The notes: a model not told the origin generated them from the sequence alone. 64,000 bases of DNA from Nitrosomonadales bacterium (GCA_016177795.1 JACOUM010000007.1:62001-126000), one strand, 5' to 3'. Counted from the stretch's first letter, positions 50,718 through 62,980 are shown. Made by a program: numbers and translations.

Positions 50718-52072
50718 TATTTAGTCTTGGTGCGTTCGGCCAACCGTTCCTCTAAATAATGAATGCTGGTGCCGCCGCGCATGAAGGCTGCATCCTGCAG
50801 CAATTCGCGATGCAGCGCGATATTGGTGTCGATGCCGTCCACCCACATCTCGGACAGGGCGGTGCGCATCCTTGCCATGGCCTGTTCGCGCGTGTCGCCA
50901 TAGGCAATAAGTTTCCCGATCATCGAGTCATAATGCGGCGGCACAAAATAATTGTTATAGGCATGCGAATCGACGCGGATGCCGGGGCCGCCCGGAGCGT
51001 GCCAGGAAGTGATGCGTCCGGGCGAGGGTGTAAATTTGTAGGGGTGCTCGGCGTTGATGCGGCATTCGATAGCATGCCCCTTGAACTGGATATCGCGCTG
51101 CCGGAACGACAGTTTTTCTCCGGCGGCGATGCGGATTTGCTGCTGCACAATATCGATGCAGGTGATCATCTCGGTGACGGGGTGCTCCACCTGCACGCGG
51201 GTATTCATTTCGATGAAGAAAAATTCGCCGTTCTCGTACAGAAATTCGAACGTCCCCGCGCCGCGATAGCCGATTTTGCGGCAGGCTTCGGCGCAACGTT
51301 CACCGACCTTGTTGCGCAGGCGCGAGTTCAGCAGCGGCGCAGGAGCTTCTTCGATGACCTTCTGGTGGCGGCGTTGCATTGAGCAATCGCGCTCGCCCAG
51401 GTGCACCGCGTTGCCATGCTGGTCGGCCAGCACCTGGAATTCGATGTGGCGCGGATTCTCCAGAAATTTTTCCATGTACACCATGGGGTTGTTGAAGGCG
51501 GCCTGTGCTTCGGTCTTGGTCATGGTGACCGCGTTGAGCAATGCCGCTTCGGTATGCACCACCCGCATGCCGCGCCCGCCGCCGCCACCCGCCGCCTTGA
51601 TGATGACCGGGTAGCCGATGCTGCGCGCAATCTTGATGATCTCGGCAGGATTATCTGGCAACGCGCCGTCCACGCCCGGCACGCAGGGCACCCCGGCTTT
51701 TTTCATCGCGTTCTTGGCGGAAACCTTGTCGCCCATCAGGCGGATGGTGTCCGCACGCGGGCCGATGAATACGAAGCCGCATTTTTCGACGCGCTCGGAA
51801 AAATCGGCATTCTCCGACAGAAATCCGTAGCCGGGATGAATGGCCTGCGCATCGGTGACTTCCGCTGCGCTGATGATGGCGGGGATGTTCAGATAACTCT
51901 GGGTCGAAGATGCCGGGCCGATACACACCGATTCGTCAGCCAGCTTTACATACTTGGCATCGGCATCCGCCTCGGAGTGCACAACCACGGTTTTGATGCC
52001 GAGTTCGCGGCAGGCGCGCTGGATGCGCAACGCTATTTCACCGCGGTTTGCGATCAATATCTTTTCAAACAT
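50717..52072 (-). CDS. accC: Acetyl-CoA carboxylase biotin carboxylase subunit
   Basis: ATP-dependent carboxylation of biotin on AccB, first step of fatty acid synthesis, 451 residues. It has [17 protein letters not shown], the ATP-grasp glycine loop [37 protein letters not shown] and [16 protein letters not shown] with the catalytic residues. GGAG lies 7 nt before ATG 52072. A 42-residue ORF that copies the accC start overlaps this ATG (see 52065-52193), and a 12-bp inverted repeat brackets the start. Confidence 0.97.
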   Translation of the reverse strand: MFEKILIANRGEIALRIQRACRELGIKTVVVHSEADADAKYVKLADESVCIGPASSTQSYLNIPAIISAAEVTDAQAIHPGYGFLSENADFSERVEKCGFVFIGPRADTIRLMGDKVSAKNAMKKAGVPCVPGVDGALPDNPAEIIKIARSIGYPVIIKAAGGGGGRGMRVVHTEAALLNAVTMTKTEAQAAFNNPMVYMEKFLENPRHIEFQVLADQHGNAVHLGERDCSMQRRHQKVIEEAPAPLLNSRLRNKVGERCAEACRKIGYRGAGTFEFLYENGEFFFIEMNTRVQVEHPVTEMITCIDIVQQQIRIAAGEKLSFRQRDIQFKGHAIECRINAEHPYKFTPSPGRITSWHAPGGPGIRVDSHAYNNYFVPPHYDSMIGKLIAYGDTREQAMARMRTALSEMWVDGIDTNIALHRELLQDAAFMRGGTSIHYLEERLAERTKTK

Positions 52073-52099
52073 GCGTTGTCTCCACGATGAAATAGCGTT
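52029..52099 (-). promoter_or_regulatory. 12-bp inverted repeat bracketing the accC start
   Basis: On the accC mRNA AACGCTATTTCA (52099-52088) is perfectly complementary to TGAAATAGCGTT (52040-52029), which is accC codons 12-15. The 47-nt loop holds the GGAG ribosome-binding site and the ATG at 52072. Such a stem could control accC translation; the effect is inferred. Confidence 0.5.
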
Positions 52100-52193
52100 T
52101 ACGGCTTTCAACCGCAGAGCGATTTGGCTGCGCCGCTGCGCTGCCTGCCGACAGCTGGTCGCCGCGATTGGCAATCAGGATATTCTCGAACAT
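52065..52193 (-). CDS. 42-residue ORF carrying a duplicated accC N-terminus, coupled to accC
   Basis: ATG 52193 (GGAG 7 nt upstream) opens [17 protein letters not shown], whose first 11 residues match the AccC start at 10 positions. Yet 8 of the 11 codons are different, so it is not a recent tandem copy. The remainder ([15 protein letters not shown], then YFIVETTHV) is not AccC. The TGA at 52067-52065 overlaps the accC start region, so ribosomes finishing it could reinitiate on accC. It may be a decayed second biotin-carboxylase-type gene or a leader peptide. Confidence 0.5.
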   Translation of the reverse strand: MFENILIANRGDQLSAGSAAAQPNRSAVESRKRYFIVETTHV

Positions 52194-52244
52194 TTGGATG
52201 CTCCGGGCTTTGGCCTTGGCGCGTAACCGCGCCAGGGGACTGGA

Positions 52245-52694
52245 TTAGCCGATGACGAACAAAGGTTGACCAAACTCTACTGGTTGGCCATTCTCTACCA
52301 GAATGGCCTTGATGATGCCAGCCTGATCCGCGTCGATCTCATTGAGCAGCTTCATTGCCTCGATAATGCACAGGGTATCGCCGCTATTGACGTTTTGACC
52401 AACATCGACAAATGGCTTGGAACCGGGTGAGGCGGATCGGTAGAAAGTACCGACCATCGGCGACTTCACTACATGCCCCTCGGGTGCGGCGGGTTTGGCA
52501 GGTTCTGCCGCCGGAGCGGCGGGTTGCGGCGCAGCAGCTACAGCAACGGGTTGCGCGGCAGGGGCATATACCTGATGGGCGGCGGCCACGGTACGCGTAA
52601 TGCGCACGCGTTCTTCGCCCTCGCTGATTTCCAGTTCGGCAATACCGGAGCCTTCTACCAACTCAATCAACGTCTTGAGCTTGCGTAAATCCAT
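52245..52694 (-). CDS. accB: Biotin carboxyl carrier protein of acetyl-CoA carboxylase
   Basis: Carries biotin between carboxylase and transferase, 149 residues. It has an N-terminal [23 protein letters not shown] domain (start only quoted), an Ala/Pro-rich linker at about 40-75, and a biotinyl domain with K115 in EAMKLLNE, the site modified by BirA. GGAGG lies before the ATG. It is the upstream partner of accC; the two are separated here by the 42-residue ORF. Confidence 0.97.
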   Translation of the reverse strand: MDLRKLKTLIELVEGSGIAELEISEGEERVRITRTVAAAHQVYAPAAQPVAVAAAPQPAAPAAEPAKPAAPEGHVVKSPMVGTFYRSASPGSKPFVDVGQNVNSGDTLCIIEAMKLLNEIDADQAGIIKAILVENGQPVEFGQPLFVIG

Positions 52695-52714
52695 AACGCC
52701 CTCCTTGAAAAAGT

Positions 52715-53152
52715 CTAGTTTTTATTGTGCAGCGCATATTGCACCGCATATTCATAACCCGCCGCACCCAGACCGCTGATCACGCCGACGGCGAGGTCGG
52801 AAAAGAACGATTCCTTGCGGAATGCTTCGCGCGCGAATACATTGGAAAGGTGCACCTCGATGAACGGGATAGCCACCGCCGCCAGTGCGTCGCGCAAGGC
52901 TACGCTGGTGTGGGTGAACGCGGCCGGGTTGATGACGATGAACAGCGTGCCGTCGGTGCGCGCCTGCTGCACCCGCTCCACCAGCGCAGCCTCCGAATTG
53001 CTCTGGAAGCAAAACAGGTTTGCGCCATTTGTTTCGGCTAATATCATTAAACGTTCATTAATTTCGTTTAACGTGACGCGTCCATAAACCTCCGGCTCGC
53101 GCGTACCGAGCAGGTTCAGGTTGGGTCCATGCAATACAAGGATACTCTTCAT
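52715..53152 (-). CDS. aroQ: 3-dehydroquinate dehydratase, type II
   Basis: Third step of the shikimate pathway, 145 residues, dodecameric in relatives. The N-terminus [21 protein letters not shown] holds the flexible loop with arginine and catalytic Tyr23. [12 protein letters not shown] and [19 protein letters not shown] complete the signature. Start ATG 53152. The aroQ-accB-accC order is the common proteobacterial arrangement. Confidence 0.97.
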   Translation of the reverse strand: MKSILVLHGPNLNLLGTREPEVYGRVTLNEINERLMILAETNGANLFCFQSNSEAALVERVQQARTDGTLFIVINPAAFTHTSVALRDALAAVAIPFIEVHLSNVFAREAFRKESFFSDLAVGVISGLGAAGYEYAVQYALHNKN

Positions 53153-53180
53153 ATACGCAGTTTGCCGCAAATTAGTGAGA

Positions 53181-53211
53181 TTTGTCCATCTTTTTTATGA
53201 AGATAGACAAA
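53181..53211 (-). terminator. Hairpin between dsbD and aroQ
   Basis: TTTGTCTATCTT and AAGATGGACAAA on the reverse strand form a 12-bp stem with one wobble pair, 6 nt after the dsbD stop. There is no run of T after it, so it may be a weak terminator or an mRNA 3'-end stabiliser rather than a strong stop. Confidence 0.45.
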
Positions 53212-53216
53212 GAACA

Positions 53217-55055
53217 TTAAAGGCCGACTTTTTCCAGTGTTTTCAGAAACTGCGCGGCATCCTGATAGCCTATCACGCGAAAATCACCCATTTCATTACC
53301 CTGCGCATCGAAGAACAGGATGCCGGGAGGACCGTACAGGCCAAAACGTTTGAGCAGGGCACTGTCGGCTTCGCTGTTTGCCGTTACGTCCGCCTGCAAC
53401 AATAGTACCGGTTTGAGTTTTGCCTGCACGGCGGGATCATGGAAGGTAAATCGCTCCATCTCCTTGCAGGAGACACACCAGTCGGCGTAGAAATCCAGCA
53501 TGACAACCCGCCCACTCGCCTGGGCAATACGCCGATCAAGCTCCGCGACATCGATGACGCGGGAAAATTGCAGCGTGGCGGGAGCCTGCGCTTCGACGCG
53601 GCCGGCGTTGCCGAGCGGGCGCAGAATGTCGCGTGCGCCGGACAGCGCGCCGATCAGATAAGCCACGCCGAGCAGCAGGGCAAGCAGGCCGATGCTCTTG
53701 AACAGCCTGTGCCAGCCGCTGGCATTGTGCGGCAGGGTATCCAGCGCGCGCAGGTAAATCCCCGAAAAAATCAGCAGCGCCGCCCACAGCAGCATTTGCA
53801 CGCCGATCGGCAGCAGCGGCTGGATGATCCAGATCGCCAGCGCCAGCAGCATCACGCCGAAGAAGCTCTTTACCGACTCCATCCACGCACCGGCCTTGGG
53901 CAGCAATACGCCCGCCGAGGTGCCGATCAGCAGCAGCGGCGCGCCCATGCCCAGCGCCAGCGCGAACAGGGCAGCTCCGCCCAGCACGGCGTCATGTGTC
54001 TGGCCGATATACAGCAGCGCCCCGGCCAGCGGCGCAGCCACACAAGGCCCCATGATGATGGCGGACAGCGCGCCCATGGCGAACACGCCGGACAGATGCC
54101 CGCCGTGCAGGCGGTTGCTGGCGCCGGTCAGCTTGCTTTGCCAGGAATTCGGGAGTTGCAGTTCATATAAACCGAACATGGACAATGACAGCACCACGAA
54201 CATGGCGGCAAAGCTGCCCAGCACCCAAGGCGTTTGCAGCGCGTTGGAGATCAGGCTGCCGGAAAATCCCGCCGCCACGCCTGCCGCGGCGTAGGTAATC
54301 GCCATGCCCAGCACATAAGCCAGCGACAGAATGAAGGCATGCATCCGGGTGATTTTGTGGCCGCGCCCGACGATGATGCCGGACAAGATGGGAATCATCG
54401 GAAAAACACAGGGGGTCAAGGCGAGCAACAGTCCTGCGCCGAAGAAGGAAGAGACAATCAGCCAGAAGCTGCCTCCTTTGAAAAGCCGGGCGATCCGGGT
54501 ATTTTCAGTGGCTGGTTCGGCTGGCAGGGGGGCGATGGCCGAAGGCGGCGGTGCTTCGGTCATTGCCGGCGCAGGTGTCGCGCGCAGACCGGTTTTGGCA
54601 TCCGGCAAATCAAGCTGTATGGTTTTGTTAATCGGCGGGTAGCATAATCCCTCCTCGCTGCAGCCCATATAAACGGCGTTTAATGTCATGCCGCTGGCGG
54701 CATCACTCAAACGATCCAGGGTGATTTCGGCCTGGAACGAGTTGTGAAACACCTCGATGTTGCCGAAAGCGGGATCCTGCTTCATTTCGCCTCGCGGCAA
54801 ATTCAGCGCCAGAATTTTGACCGCGCCGTCTTTGACCTCAAACCTGATTTTGTCGCGGTATAAATAGTATCCCGGCGTTACGTTGAAGCTGGCTTGCAAC
54901 TTATGGGCGTCGCGCACCGTGACTTGCAGGGCGAAAGCCTGGTCTGGCGGCAGAAAACTGGCCTGTTTGCCGCCGAGGCCGGGCAGGCGATCCAGTAACC
55001 CCCCTGCATGCGAGGCAGGCGTCATCAAACATAACAGCAGCAGTACAAAACGCAT
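53217..55055 (-). CDS. dsbD: Thiol:disulfide interchange protein DsbD
   Basis: Moves electrons from cytoplasmic thioredoxin to the periplasm for DsbC and cytochrome c maturation, 612 residues. A signal peptide precedes the periplasmic N-terminal domain with the pair in GCSEEGLCYPP. Eight membrane helices follow, with the redox cysteines TPCVFPMIP and GPCVAAPLAG, and a C-terminal thioredoxin domain with ADWCVSCKEME. It fits the need to mature c-type cytochromes here. Confidence 0.96.
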   Translation of the reverse strand: MRFVLLLLCLMTPASHAGGLLDRLPGLGGKQASFLPPDQAFALQVTVRDAHKLQASFNVTPGYYLYRDKIRFEVKDGAVKILALNLPRGEMKQDPAFGNIEVFHNSFQAEITLDRLSDAASGMTLNAVYMGCSEEGLCYPPINKTIQLDLPDAKTGLRATPAPAMTEAPPPSAIAPLPAEPATENTRIARLFKGGSFWLIVSSFFGAGLLLALTPCVFPMIPILSGIIVGRGHKITRMHAFILSLAYVLGMAITYAAAGVAAGFSGSLISNALQTPWVLGSFAAMFVVLSLSMFGLYELQLPNSWQSKLTGASNRLHGGHLSGVFAMGALSAIIMGPCVAAPLAGALLYIGQTHDAVLGGAALFALALGMGAPLLLIGTSAGVLLPKAGAWMESVKSFFGVMLLALAIWIIQPLLPIGVQMLLWAALLIFSGIYLRALDTLPHNASGWHRLFKSIGLLALLLGVAYLIGALSGARDILRPLGNAGRVEAQAPATLQFSRVIDVAELDRRIAQASGRVVMLDFYADWCVSCKEMERFTFHDPAVQAKLKPVLLLQADVTANSEADSALLKRFGLYGPPGILFFDAQGNEMGDFRVIGYQDAAQFLKTLEKVGL

Positions 55056-55059
55056 GAAT

Positions 55060-55389
55060 TCAGTCCTTGAATGTGTCTGTTTCCTGGCCTACCCACCCCA
55101 GATAAGCGGGCAAACCCGCTATTACGGGGACAGCGATGATTTCCGGAAGTTCGTAAGGATGCACCGTGCGGATCAATTGTTCAAGGCGCGGATAGGCGGT
55201 ACGCGTGGTCTTGATCAACAGCGGCACTTCGGTGGCGGTCTCGATTTTACCCTGCCAGCGGTAAGTCGAGGTGCAGGGCGCAAGCTGGTTTACGCAGGCT
55301 GCGGCGCGTTCTTCGATCAGCCGTTGCGCCAGTCGCGCGGCAGCCTGCGCATCCGGCAGGTTGGTAATGACCAATAATATGTCGTTCAT
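55060..55389 (-). CDS. cutA: Divalent-cation tolerance protein CutA
   Basis: Trimeric ferredoxin-like protein of 109 residues linked to metal tolerance. It has LLVITNLPDAQAA, LIEERAAACVNQL, TEVPLLIKTT and VHPYELPEIIAVPV. Start ATG 55389 overlaps the holA stop; dsbD follows 4 bp later. The cutA-dsbD pairing is widespread. Confidence 0.95.
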   Translation of the reverse strand: MNDILLVITNLPDAQAAARLAQRLIEERAAACVNQLAPCTSTYRWQGKIETATEVPLLIKTTRTAYPRLEQLIRTVHPYELPEIIAVPVIAGLPAYLGWVGQETDTFKD

Positions 55390-56387
55390 TTTGCGAAGCG
55401 CGATCCCAGTTGCAGAAACTCGTCCCACACGTCGCCCTGGCGCAGCCCCTTGATGGTCTTGTCCAGCCGCGCGGCCTGCTGAATGGCGCGCTCGATATAG
55501 GGCAATTTCAGCCGCCGCGCCGCACTCTCGATCAGCCCCTGCCGGTCTTTGCGCACCCGCAGGTCACGCAAGGCGTTGCCGGGATTGGCGCCGCGCTGCA
55601 CCGCCTGCAGCACCTTGCCCAGCGTGCGGATGTCTTCGCTGACCGCCCACAGCACCAGCACGGTGGCGGTTCCCTCGGCGCGCAGCCCGTCGAGGATGCG
55701 CGCGAAACGAGCCGCGTCGCCGTTCAGCATGGCTTCGGAGAGCTTGAAGATATCGTAGCGCGCCACGTCCATCACGGCATCCCTGACCTGCTCGAAAGAC
55801 AACGCGCCCGCCGGAAACAGCAGCGCGAGTTTCTGGATTTCCTGAAATGCCGCAAGCAGGTTACCCTCGCAACGGTCGGCGAGAAATTCCAGCGTGGCCT
55901 CGTCGGCGCTCTGCTCCTGCCGCTTCAGGCGTGCAGCAATCCAGCGCGGCAGCGCATTGCGCGGAATATCGTCGGCGGAAATCATCACACCGTGCCGCTG
56001 CAATGCGGTGAACCACTGGCTTTTCTGCGCGCTCCAGTCCAGCCTAGGCAGCGAAATCAGCGTCAGCACGTCCGGATTCAGGTCGGCAACGTAGTCCTGC
56101 AATGCCTGCCCGCCTTCCGTGCCGGGCTTGCCGGACGGAATGCGCAGGTCGATGATTTTGCGCTCGGCAAACAGCGACAGGCTCTGCGCGCTGTTGCGCA
56201 GCTCGCCCCATTTGAAATGCTGCTCGGCGATAAAGGTCTCGCGCTCGCTGTAGCCGGCCGCGCGCGCCGCCGCGCGGATACTGTCCGCCGCCTCGACCGC
56301 CAGCAGCAGCGCGTCGCCATACACCACATACAGCGGCTTGAGGCCGGAGGCGAATTGGCGCGGCAGGTCTTCGCTGGCGATTTGCAT
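55386..56387 (-). CDS. holA: DNA polymerase III subunit delta
   Basis: Clamp-loader subunit that opens the beta ring, 333 residues. It carries the low-similarity delta pattern: LKPLYVVYGDALLLAVEAAD, LRIPSGKPGTEGGQAL, ISADDIPRNALPRWI and the C-terminal LRVRKDRQGL. It follows lptE by 3 bp, the leuS-lptE-holA order seen in most beta- and gammaproteobacteria. Confidence 0.94.
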   Translation of the reverse strand: MQIASEDLPRQFASGLKPLYVVYGDALLLAVEAADSIRAAARAAGYSERETFIAEQHFKWGELRNSAQSLSLFAERKIIDLRIPSGKPGTEGGQALQDYVADLNPDVLTLISLPRLDWSAQKSQWFTALQRHGVMISADDIPRNALPRWIAARLKRQEQSADEATLEFLADRCEGNLLAAFQEIQKLALLFPAGALSFEQVRDAVMDVARYDIFKLSEAMLNGDAARFARILDGLRAEGTATVLVLWAVSEDIRTLGKVLQAVQRGANPGNALRDLRVRKDRQGLIESAARRLKLPYIERAIQQAARLDKTIKGLRQGDVWDEFLQLGSRFAK

Positions 56388-56390
56388 GGC

Positions 56391-56885
56391 TTATTGCGGC
56401 TGCGGCCTGGCGCGGCTCAGGCGGCGCACGATCTGCCGCACCATATCCGAACGCATGCTCTGGTAGAGCAGCGCTTCCTCGGCTTCCTTGGCGAGAATCT
56501 TGGTGTCGTCATACAGGTAATCCCGGCGCAGCACGATTTCCTCGGCGGGTATCCAGTCTTGCCTTTGGTCATAGGCGCGCAGCGAAACGCGGTAAAGCAA
56601 CTGGAACTCGTTCACGCGCCCGCTGCCGCCCAGCGTGAGAATCTGCTTTTCCGGAATCTCGCTGACGATGTTGAGCACCACATCTGCCTGCTCGGCGCTG
56701 TTCACCAGTTTCACGTTGTTGGCTTCCAGGTTGCGGCGCAGGTCGGCAATAAAAGCGGTCCGGGGATTGGCCGCGTCCAGATACAGCGTGTCGAACGGCA
56801 TGCCTGCCTGGCCGCGCAGATGGAAGCCGCAGGCGCTCAGCAGCAGGATCGTCATCATGGCAAACAGTTGCGGGGATATACGCAT
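56391..56885 (-). CDS. lptE: LPS-assembly lipoprotein LptE
   Basis: Outer-membrane plug partner of LptD, 164 residues. The signal peptide ends in lipobox LSAC with lipidated C19, then GFHLRGQAGMPF, the family hallmark. The remainder is the mixed alpha/beta LptE domain ending in a charged, proline-containing tail. It completes the Lpt set with lptA, lptB and lptC at 62399-64000. Confidence 0.94.
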   Translation of the reverse strand: MRISPQLFAMMTILLLSACGFHLRGQAGMPFDTLYLDAANPRTAFIADLRRNLEANNVKLVNSAEQADVVLNIVSEIPEKQILTLGGSGRVNEFQLLYRVSLRAYDQRQDWIPAEEIVLRRDYLYDDTKILAKEAEEALLYQSMRSDMVRQIVRRLSRARPQPQ

Positions 56886-56896
56886 GGCCTCTTTAC

Positions 56897-59797
<2,901 letters not shown>

Positions 59798-59882
59798 TTA
59801 CCTGTAGTTGAGCGGGGGCCTTTGTTATAGAATCGCCGCCTAATACAAAGTTTTCATTCATATTGTTCCAGGAGAAATCACC

Positions 59883-60773
59883 ATGTCGCACAAGCACCCC
59901 GTTATCGCTGTCACCGGATCTTCCGGTGCGGGCACCACCACGGTAAAACAAGCCTTCGAAAATATTTTCCGCCGCGAAAAAATCACTGCGGCGGTCATTG
60001 AGGGCGACAGCCTGCACAGCCTGGACCGCATGGCATTCCGCGCAGCTGCCGCCGAAGCTGCCAAGGCCGGCAACAACACCTTCAGCCACTTTGGCCCAGG
60101 GTCCAATCACTTCGACAAGATTGAAGAAATGTTCAAGCAATATGGCGCGACCGGCATGTGCAGGCGCCGCTATTACGTGCACAGCGAGGACGAGGCCGCG
60201 CTGCACAACAAACACCTTGGCCTGACCGACCTGAAGCCCGGCATATTCACTCCGTGGGAAGATATCGAAGCCAATACTGACCTGCTGTTCTACGAGGGGC
60301 TGCATGGCATGGTAACCGACGGCGACATCGATGTGGCCAAATATGTGGACTTGGGTATCGGTGTCGTGCCGGTGGTCAATCTGGAGTGGATCCAGAAAAT
60401 TCACCGCGACAAGGCCGAGCGCGGTTACTCGGCGGAAGCGACGGTGGATACCATCCTGCGTCGCATGCCGGACTACGTCAAGTTCATCACCCCGCAGTTT
60501 TCGCGCACCCATATCAACTTCCAGCGCGTGGCGACGGTGGACACGTCCAATCCGTTCATTGCACGCGATATTCCCACGCTGGATGAAAGCTTTGTGGTGA
60601 TTCGTTTCAGCAAACCCAGAGGTGTGGATTTTCCCTATTTCCTCAGCATGATTCACGACTCCTTCATGTCGCGCGCCAATACACTGGTGGTGCCCGGCGG
60701 CAAGATGAGCTATGCGATGGAAATCATCCTGACCCCGATCCTGCACGAGATGATCGAAAACAAAAAGAGATAA
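59883..60773 (+). CDS. cbbP: Phosphoribulokinase
   Basis: Calvin-cycle enzyme making ribulose-1,5-bisphosphate, 296 residues, of the short bacterial type. The P-loop is GSSGAGTTT (12-20). IEGDSLHSLDRM, GPGSNHFDKIEEMF, LLFYEGLHGM and VVPGGKMSYAMEIIL are conserved. AGGAG lies 9 nt before the ATG. No RuBisCO or other cbb gene is in view, so it stands apart from any cbb operon here. Confidence 0.96.
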   Translation: MSHKHPVIAVTGSSGAGTTTVKQAFENIFRREKITAAVIEGDSLHSLDRMAFRAAAAEAAKAGNNTFSHFGPGSNHFDKIEEMFKQYGATGMCRRRYYVHSEDEAALHNKHLGLTDLKPGIFTPWEDIEANTDLLFYEGLHGMVTDGDIDVAKYVDLGIGVVPVVNLEWIQKIHRDKAERGYSAEATVDTILRRMPDYVKFITPQFSRTHINFQRVATVDTSNPFIARDIPTLDESFVVIRFSKPRGVDFPYFLSMIHDSFMSRANTLVVPGGKMSYAMEIILTPILHEMIENKKR

Positions 60774-60784
60774 GAGAGACCGTC

Positions 60785-60805
60785 ATGCCGGATCAAGTCC
60801 GGCAT
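60785..60805. repeat. 21-bp palindrome after prk
   Basis: ATGCCGGA (60785-60792), TCAAG, TCCGGCAT (60798-60805) is a perfect 8-bp stem 11 bp after the prk stop. It resembles a dispersed CCGGCAT-type repeat of proteobacteria. It could act as a transcript end, but no T run follows. Confidence 0.5.
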
Positions 60806-60874
60806 CCGGCGGAACCAGCGGCGTATTTTTTCCGGCTTCGTCAGTGCTTGATTCCATCGCTACAGCCTACGGGC

Positions 60875-60880
60875 TATAAT
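60875..60880 (+). promoter_or_regulatory. -10 box directly at the kdsD start
   Basis: TATAAT (60875-60880) ends 7 nt before the ATG at 60888, so transcription would begin at the start codon and give a leaderless message. No Shine-Dalgarno or clear -35 is visible. Confidence 0.4.
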
Positions 60881-60887
60881 GCTGCGC

Positions 60888-61874
60888 ATGAATAAACACG
60901 CCTCTGCCGCGCCGCGCGCGCTCGACTTGGCCCGCGAAGTATTGCGCATCGAAGCCGATGCCGTTCAAATGCTCGCCGCTCGCCTCGACGAGAATTTCCT
61001 GCGCGCGCTGGATGTAATCCTGTGCTGCAAAGGCCGGGTCATCGTCAGCGGCATGGGCAAGTCCGGGCATATCGCGCGCAAAATCGCCGCGACCATGTCC
61101 AGCACCGGCACCCCTGCCTACTTCGTGCATCCTGGCGAGGCCAGCCATGGCGATCTTGGCATGATCACCAGCGAAGATGTAATTATCGCGCTGTCCTACT
61201 CCGGGGAAAGCCAGGAGCTGATGACCATCGTGCCGGTCATCAAGCGCCAGGGCGCCAGGCTTGTCAGCATGACCGGCAACCCCTTGTCCAGCCTGGCCAT
61301 AGCCGCTGACGTGCATCTTAATGCAGCGGTAGACAAGGAAGCCTGCCCGATGGGTCTGGCGCCCACCGCCAGCACCACAGCGGCGTTGGCGCTGGGCGAT
61401 GCGCTGGCGGTGGCGCTGCTGGATGCCAAGGGTTTCGGCGCGGAAGATTTCGCCCGCTCGCATCCGGGCGGTAGCCTGGGACGGCGCTTGCTGACCCGTG
61501 TGCGCGACATCATGCGCAGCGGCGAACGTTTGCCGATGGTTCACGAAGATGCGCTGTTGAGTGACGCAATTATGGAAATTTCCAGAAAAGGCGTGGGCAT
61601 GACTGCCATCGTGGATGCCGGGCAGCACGTGCTGGGCATTTACACCGATGGCGATTTGCGCCGCACGCTGGCGAAAAAATTCGACTTCAACGCCACACCG
61701 GTGCGCAGCGTGATGTCTGCCGACCCGCGCTGCATCGGCCCGGATGCGCTGGCCGCCGAGGCGGTGCAGGTTATGGAGCAATACAACATCAGTCAGATGC
61801 TGGTGGTGGATGAACAGCACAAATTGGTCGGCGCGCTGAACATGCACGACCTGTTACACGCCAAGGTTATCTAG
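60888..61874 (+). CDS. kdsD: D-arabinose 5-phosphate isomerase (KdsD/KpsF)
   Basis: Makes D-arabinose 5-phosphate for KDO, 328 residues. The SIS domain has SGMGKSGHIARKIAAT, GEASHGDLGMI and LSYSGESQELM. Two CBS domains follow (about 205-325; VRDIMRSGERLP, VRSVMSADPRC). ATG 60888 is used; an ATG three codons upstream overlaps the -10 box. It leads the kdsD-kdsC-lptC-lptA-lptB run. Confidence 0.95.
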   Translation: MNKHASAAPRALDLAREVLRIEADAVQMLAARLDENFLRALDVILCCKGRVIVSGMGKSGHIARKIAATMSSTGTPAYFVHPGEASHGDLGMITSEDVIIALSYSGESQELMTIVPVIKRQGARLVSMTGNPLSSLAIAADVHLNAAVDKEACPMGLAPTASTTAALALGDALAVALLDAKGFGAEDFARSHPGGSLGRRLLTRVRDIMRSGERLPMVHEDALLSDAIMEISRKGVGMTAIVDAGQHVLGIYTDGDLRRTLAKKFDFNATPVRSVMSADPRCIGPDALAAEAVQVMEQYNISQMLVVDEQHKLVGALNMHDLLHAKVI

Positions 61875-61883
61875 GAGAAAAGC

Positions 61884-62402
61884 ATGCTATCGAGCCGCGC
61901 CAAACTTATCCGTCTGATGGCCTTTGACGTGGACGGCGTGATGACCGATGGCGGACTTTACCTGTCCGACTCCGGCGAGGAATTCAAACGATTCAATTCA
62001 CTGGACGGGCATGGCCTGAAAATGCTGCGCGCCAGCGGGGTTGAGATCGCCATTATCACCGGACGCACTTCGCATTGTGTCGCAGCGCGCGCGCAGAACT
62101 TGGGCATCACGCATGTCCTGCAGGGTGTGGAAAACAAGCTTGAAGCAATGATTGGCCTGCTCAACAAACTTAAATTACCCCGTGATGCCGCTGCATATAT
62201 GGGCGATGACGTGGTGGATTTATCGGTGATGCGCCACGTCGGGCTGGCCATCAGCGTACCGGAATCTCCGCAACTGGTGCGCGAACATTCCGACTATGTC
62301 ACACAACGTGGCGGCGGACATGGCGCGGTGCGCGAAGCCTGCGAGCTGCTCATGTCGGCGCAAGGCACGCTGGACGCGCAACTGGCTCCCTACCTGCAAT
62401 GA
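61884..62402 (+). CDS. kdsC: KDO 8-phosphate phosphatase (KdsC)
   Basis: HAD-type phosphatase of 172 residues that releases KDO. The nucleophile D15 and D17 lie in FDVDGVMTDGGLYL; IITGRTS and GDDVVDLSVM are the later HAD motifs. It lacks a cap domain, as in the tetrameric KdsC group. AGGAG lies 8 nt upstream. Its stop overlaps lptC by ATGA. Confidence 0.96.
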   Translation: MLSSRAKLIRLMAFDVDGVMTDGGLYLSDSGEEFKRFNSLDGHGLKMLRASGVEIAIITGRTSHCVAARAQNLGITHVLQGVENKLEAMIGLLNKLKLPRDAAAYMGDDVVDLSVMRHVGLAISVPESPQLVREHSDYVTQRGGGHGAVREACELLMSAQGTLDAQLAPYLQ

Positions 62403-62980
62403 CCTTCGCTTCCCGCATCCGCTACTGGCTGCCGCTGTTACCATTGCTTGGCCTGCTGGGAATCACCTATTGGCTGAACCTGCAGGTAATGCCGGAACCC
62501 GCAAAACCGGACAATGGCAAACATCACGACCCGGACGCCATCATGGAAAATTTTTCCGCCGTCAAACTGAATGAACAGGGTGTGCCACACTTCATCATGG
62601 CGGCAAAAAAAATGCAGCATTATCCGGATGACGACAGCACCACACTGGAATTGCCGCGCCTGGCCACGCTATCTGCCGAGCACCCGACGATACACACCAT
62701 CGCCAAACTCGGTATTGTTTCCAGCAGGGGCGATGAAATATTCCTGCACGGCGATGTCGAAGTGCTGCGCGAGGCCAGCGGGCAACAAAGTCAACTGACC
62801 CTGCAAACGGAATATCTGCGCATTGTCCCGGACCGCGATCTCGCCAACACAGACCGCGCTGTCACCATTGTCGATGCGCGCAGCACCACACATGCGACAG
62901 GCCTTGAAATGGACAACAAGGCGCGCACCCTGAAACTGCTTTCCAAGGTAACAAGCGAACATGCTCCAGCCCACAAATAA
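62399..62980 (+). CDS. lptC: LPS export protein LptC
   Basis: Bitopic inner-membrane protein of 193 residues that passes LPS from the LptBFG transporter to LptA. One N-terminal helix (about 7-24, WLPLLPLLGLLGITYWL) precedes a periplasmic beta-jellyroll domain (FSAVKLNEQGVPHFIMAAK, HGDVEVLREAS). It overlaps kdsC at the start and lptA at the end. Confidence 0.93.
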   Translation: MTFASRIRYWLPLLPLLGLLGITYWLNLQVMPEPAKPDNGKHHDPDAIMENFSAVKLNEQGVPHFIMAAKKMQHYPDDDSTTLELPRLATLSAEHPTIHTIAKLGIVSSRGDEIFLHGDVEVLREASGQQSQLTLQTEYLRIVPDRDLANTDRAVTIVDARSTTHATGLEMDNKARTLKLLSKVTSEHAPAHK

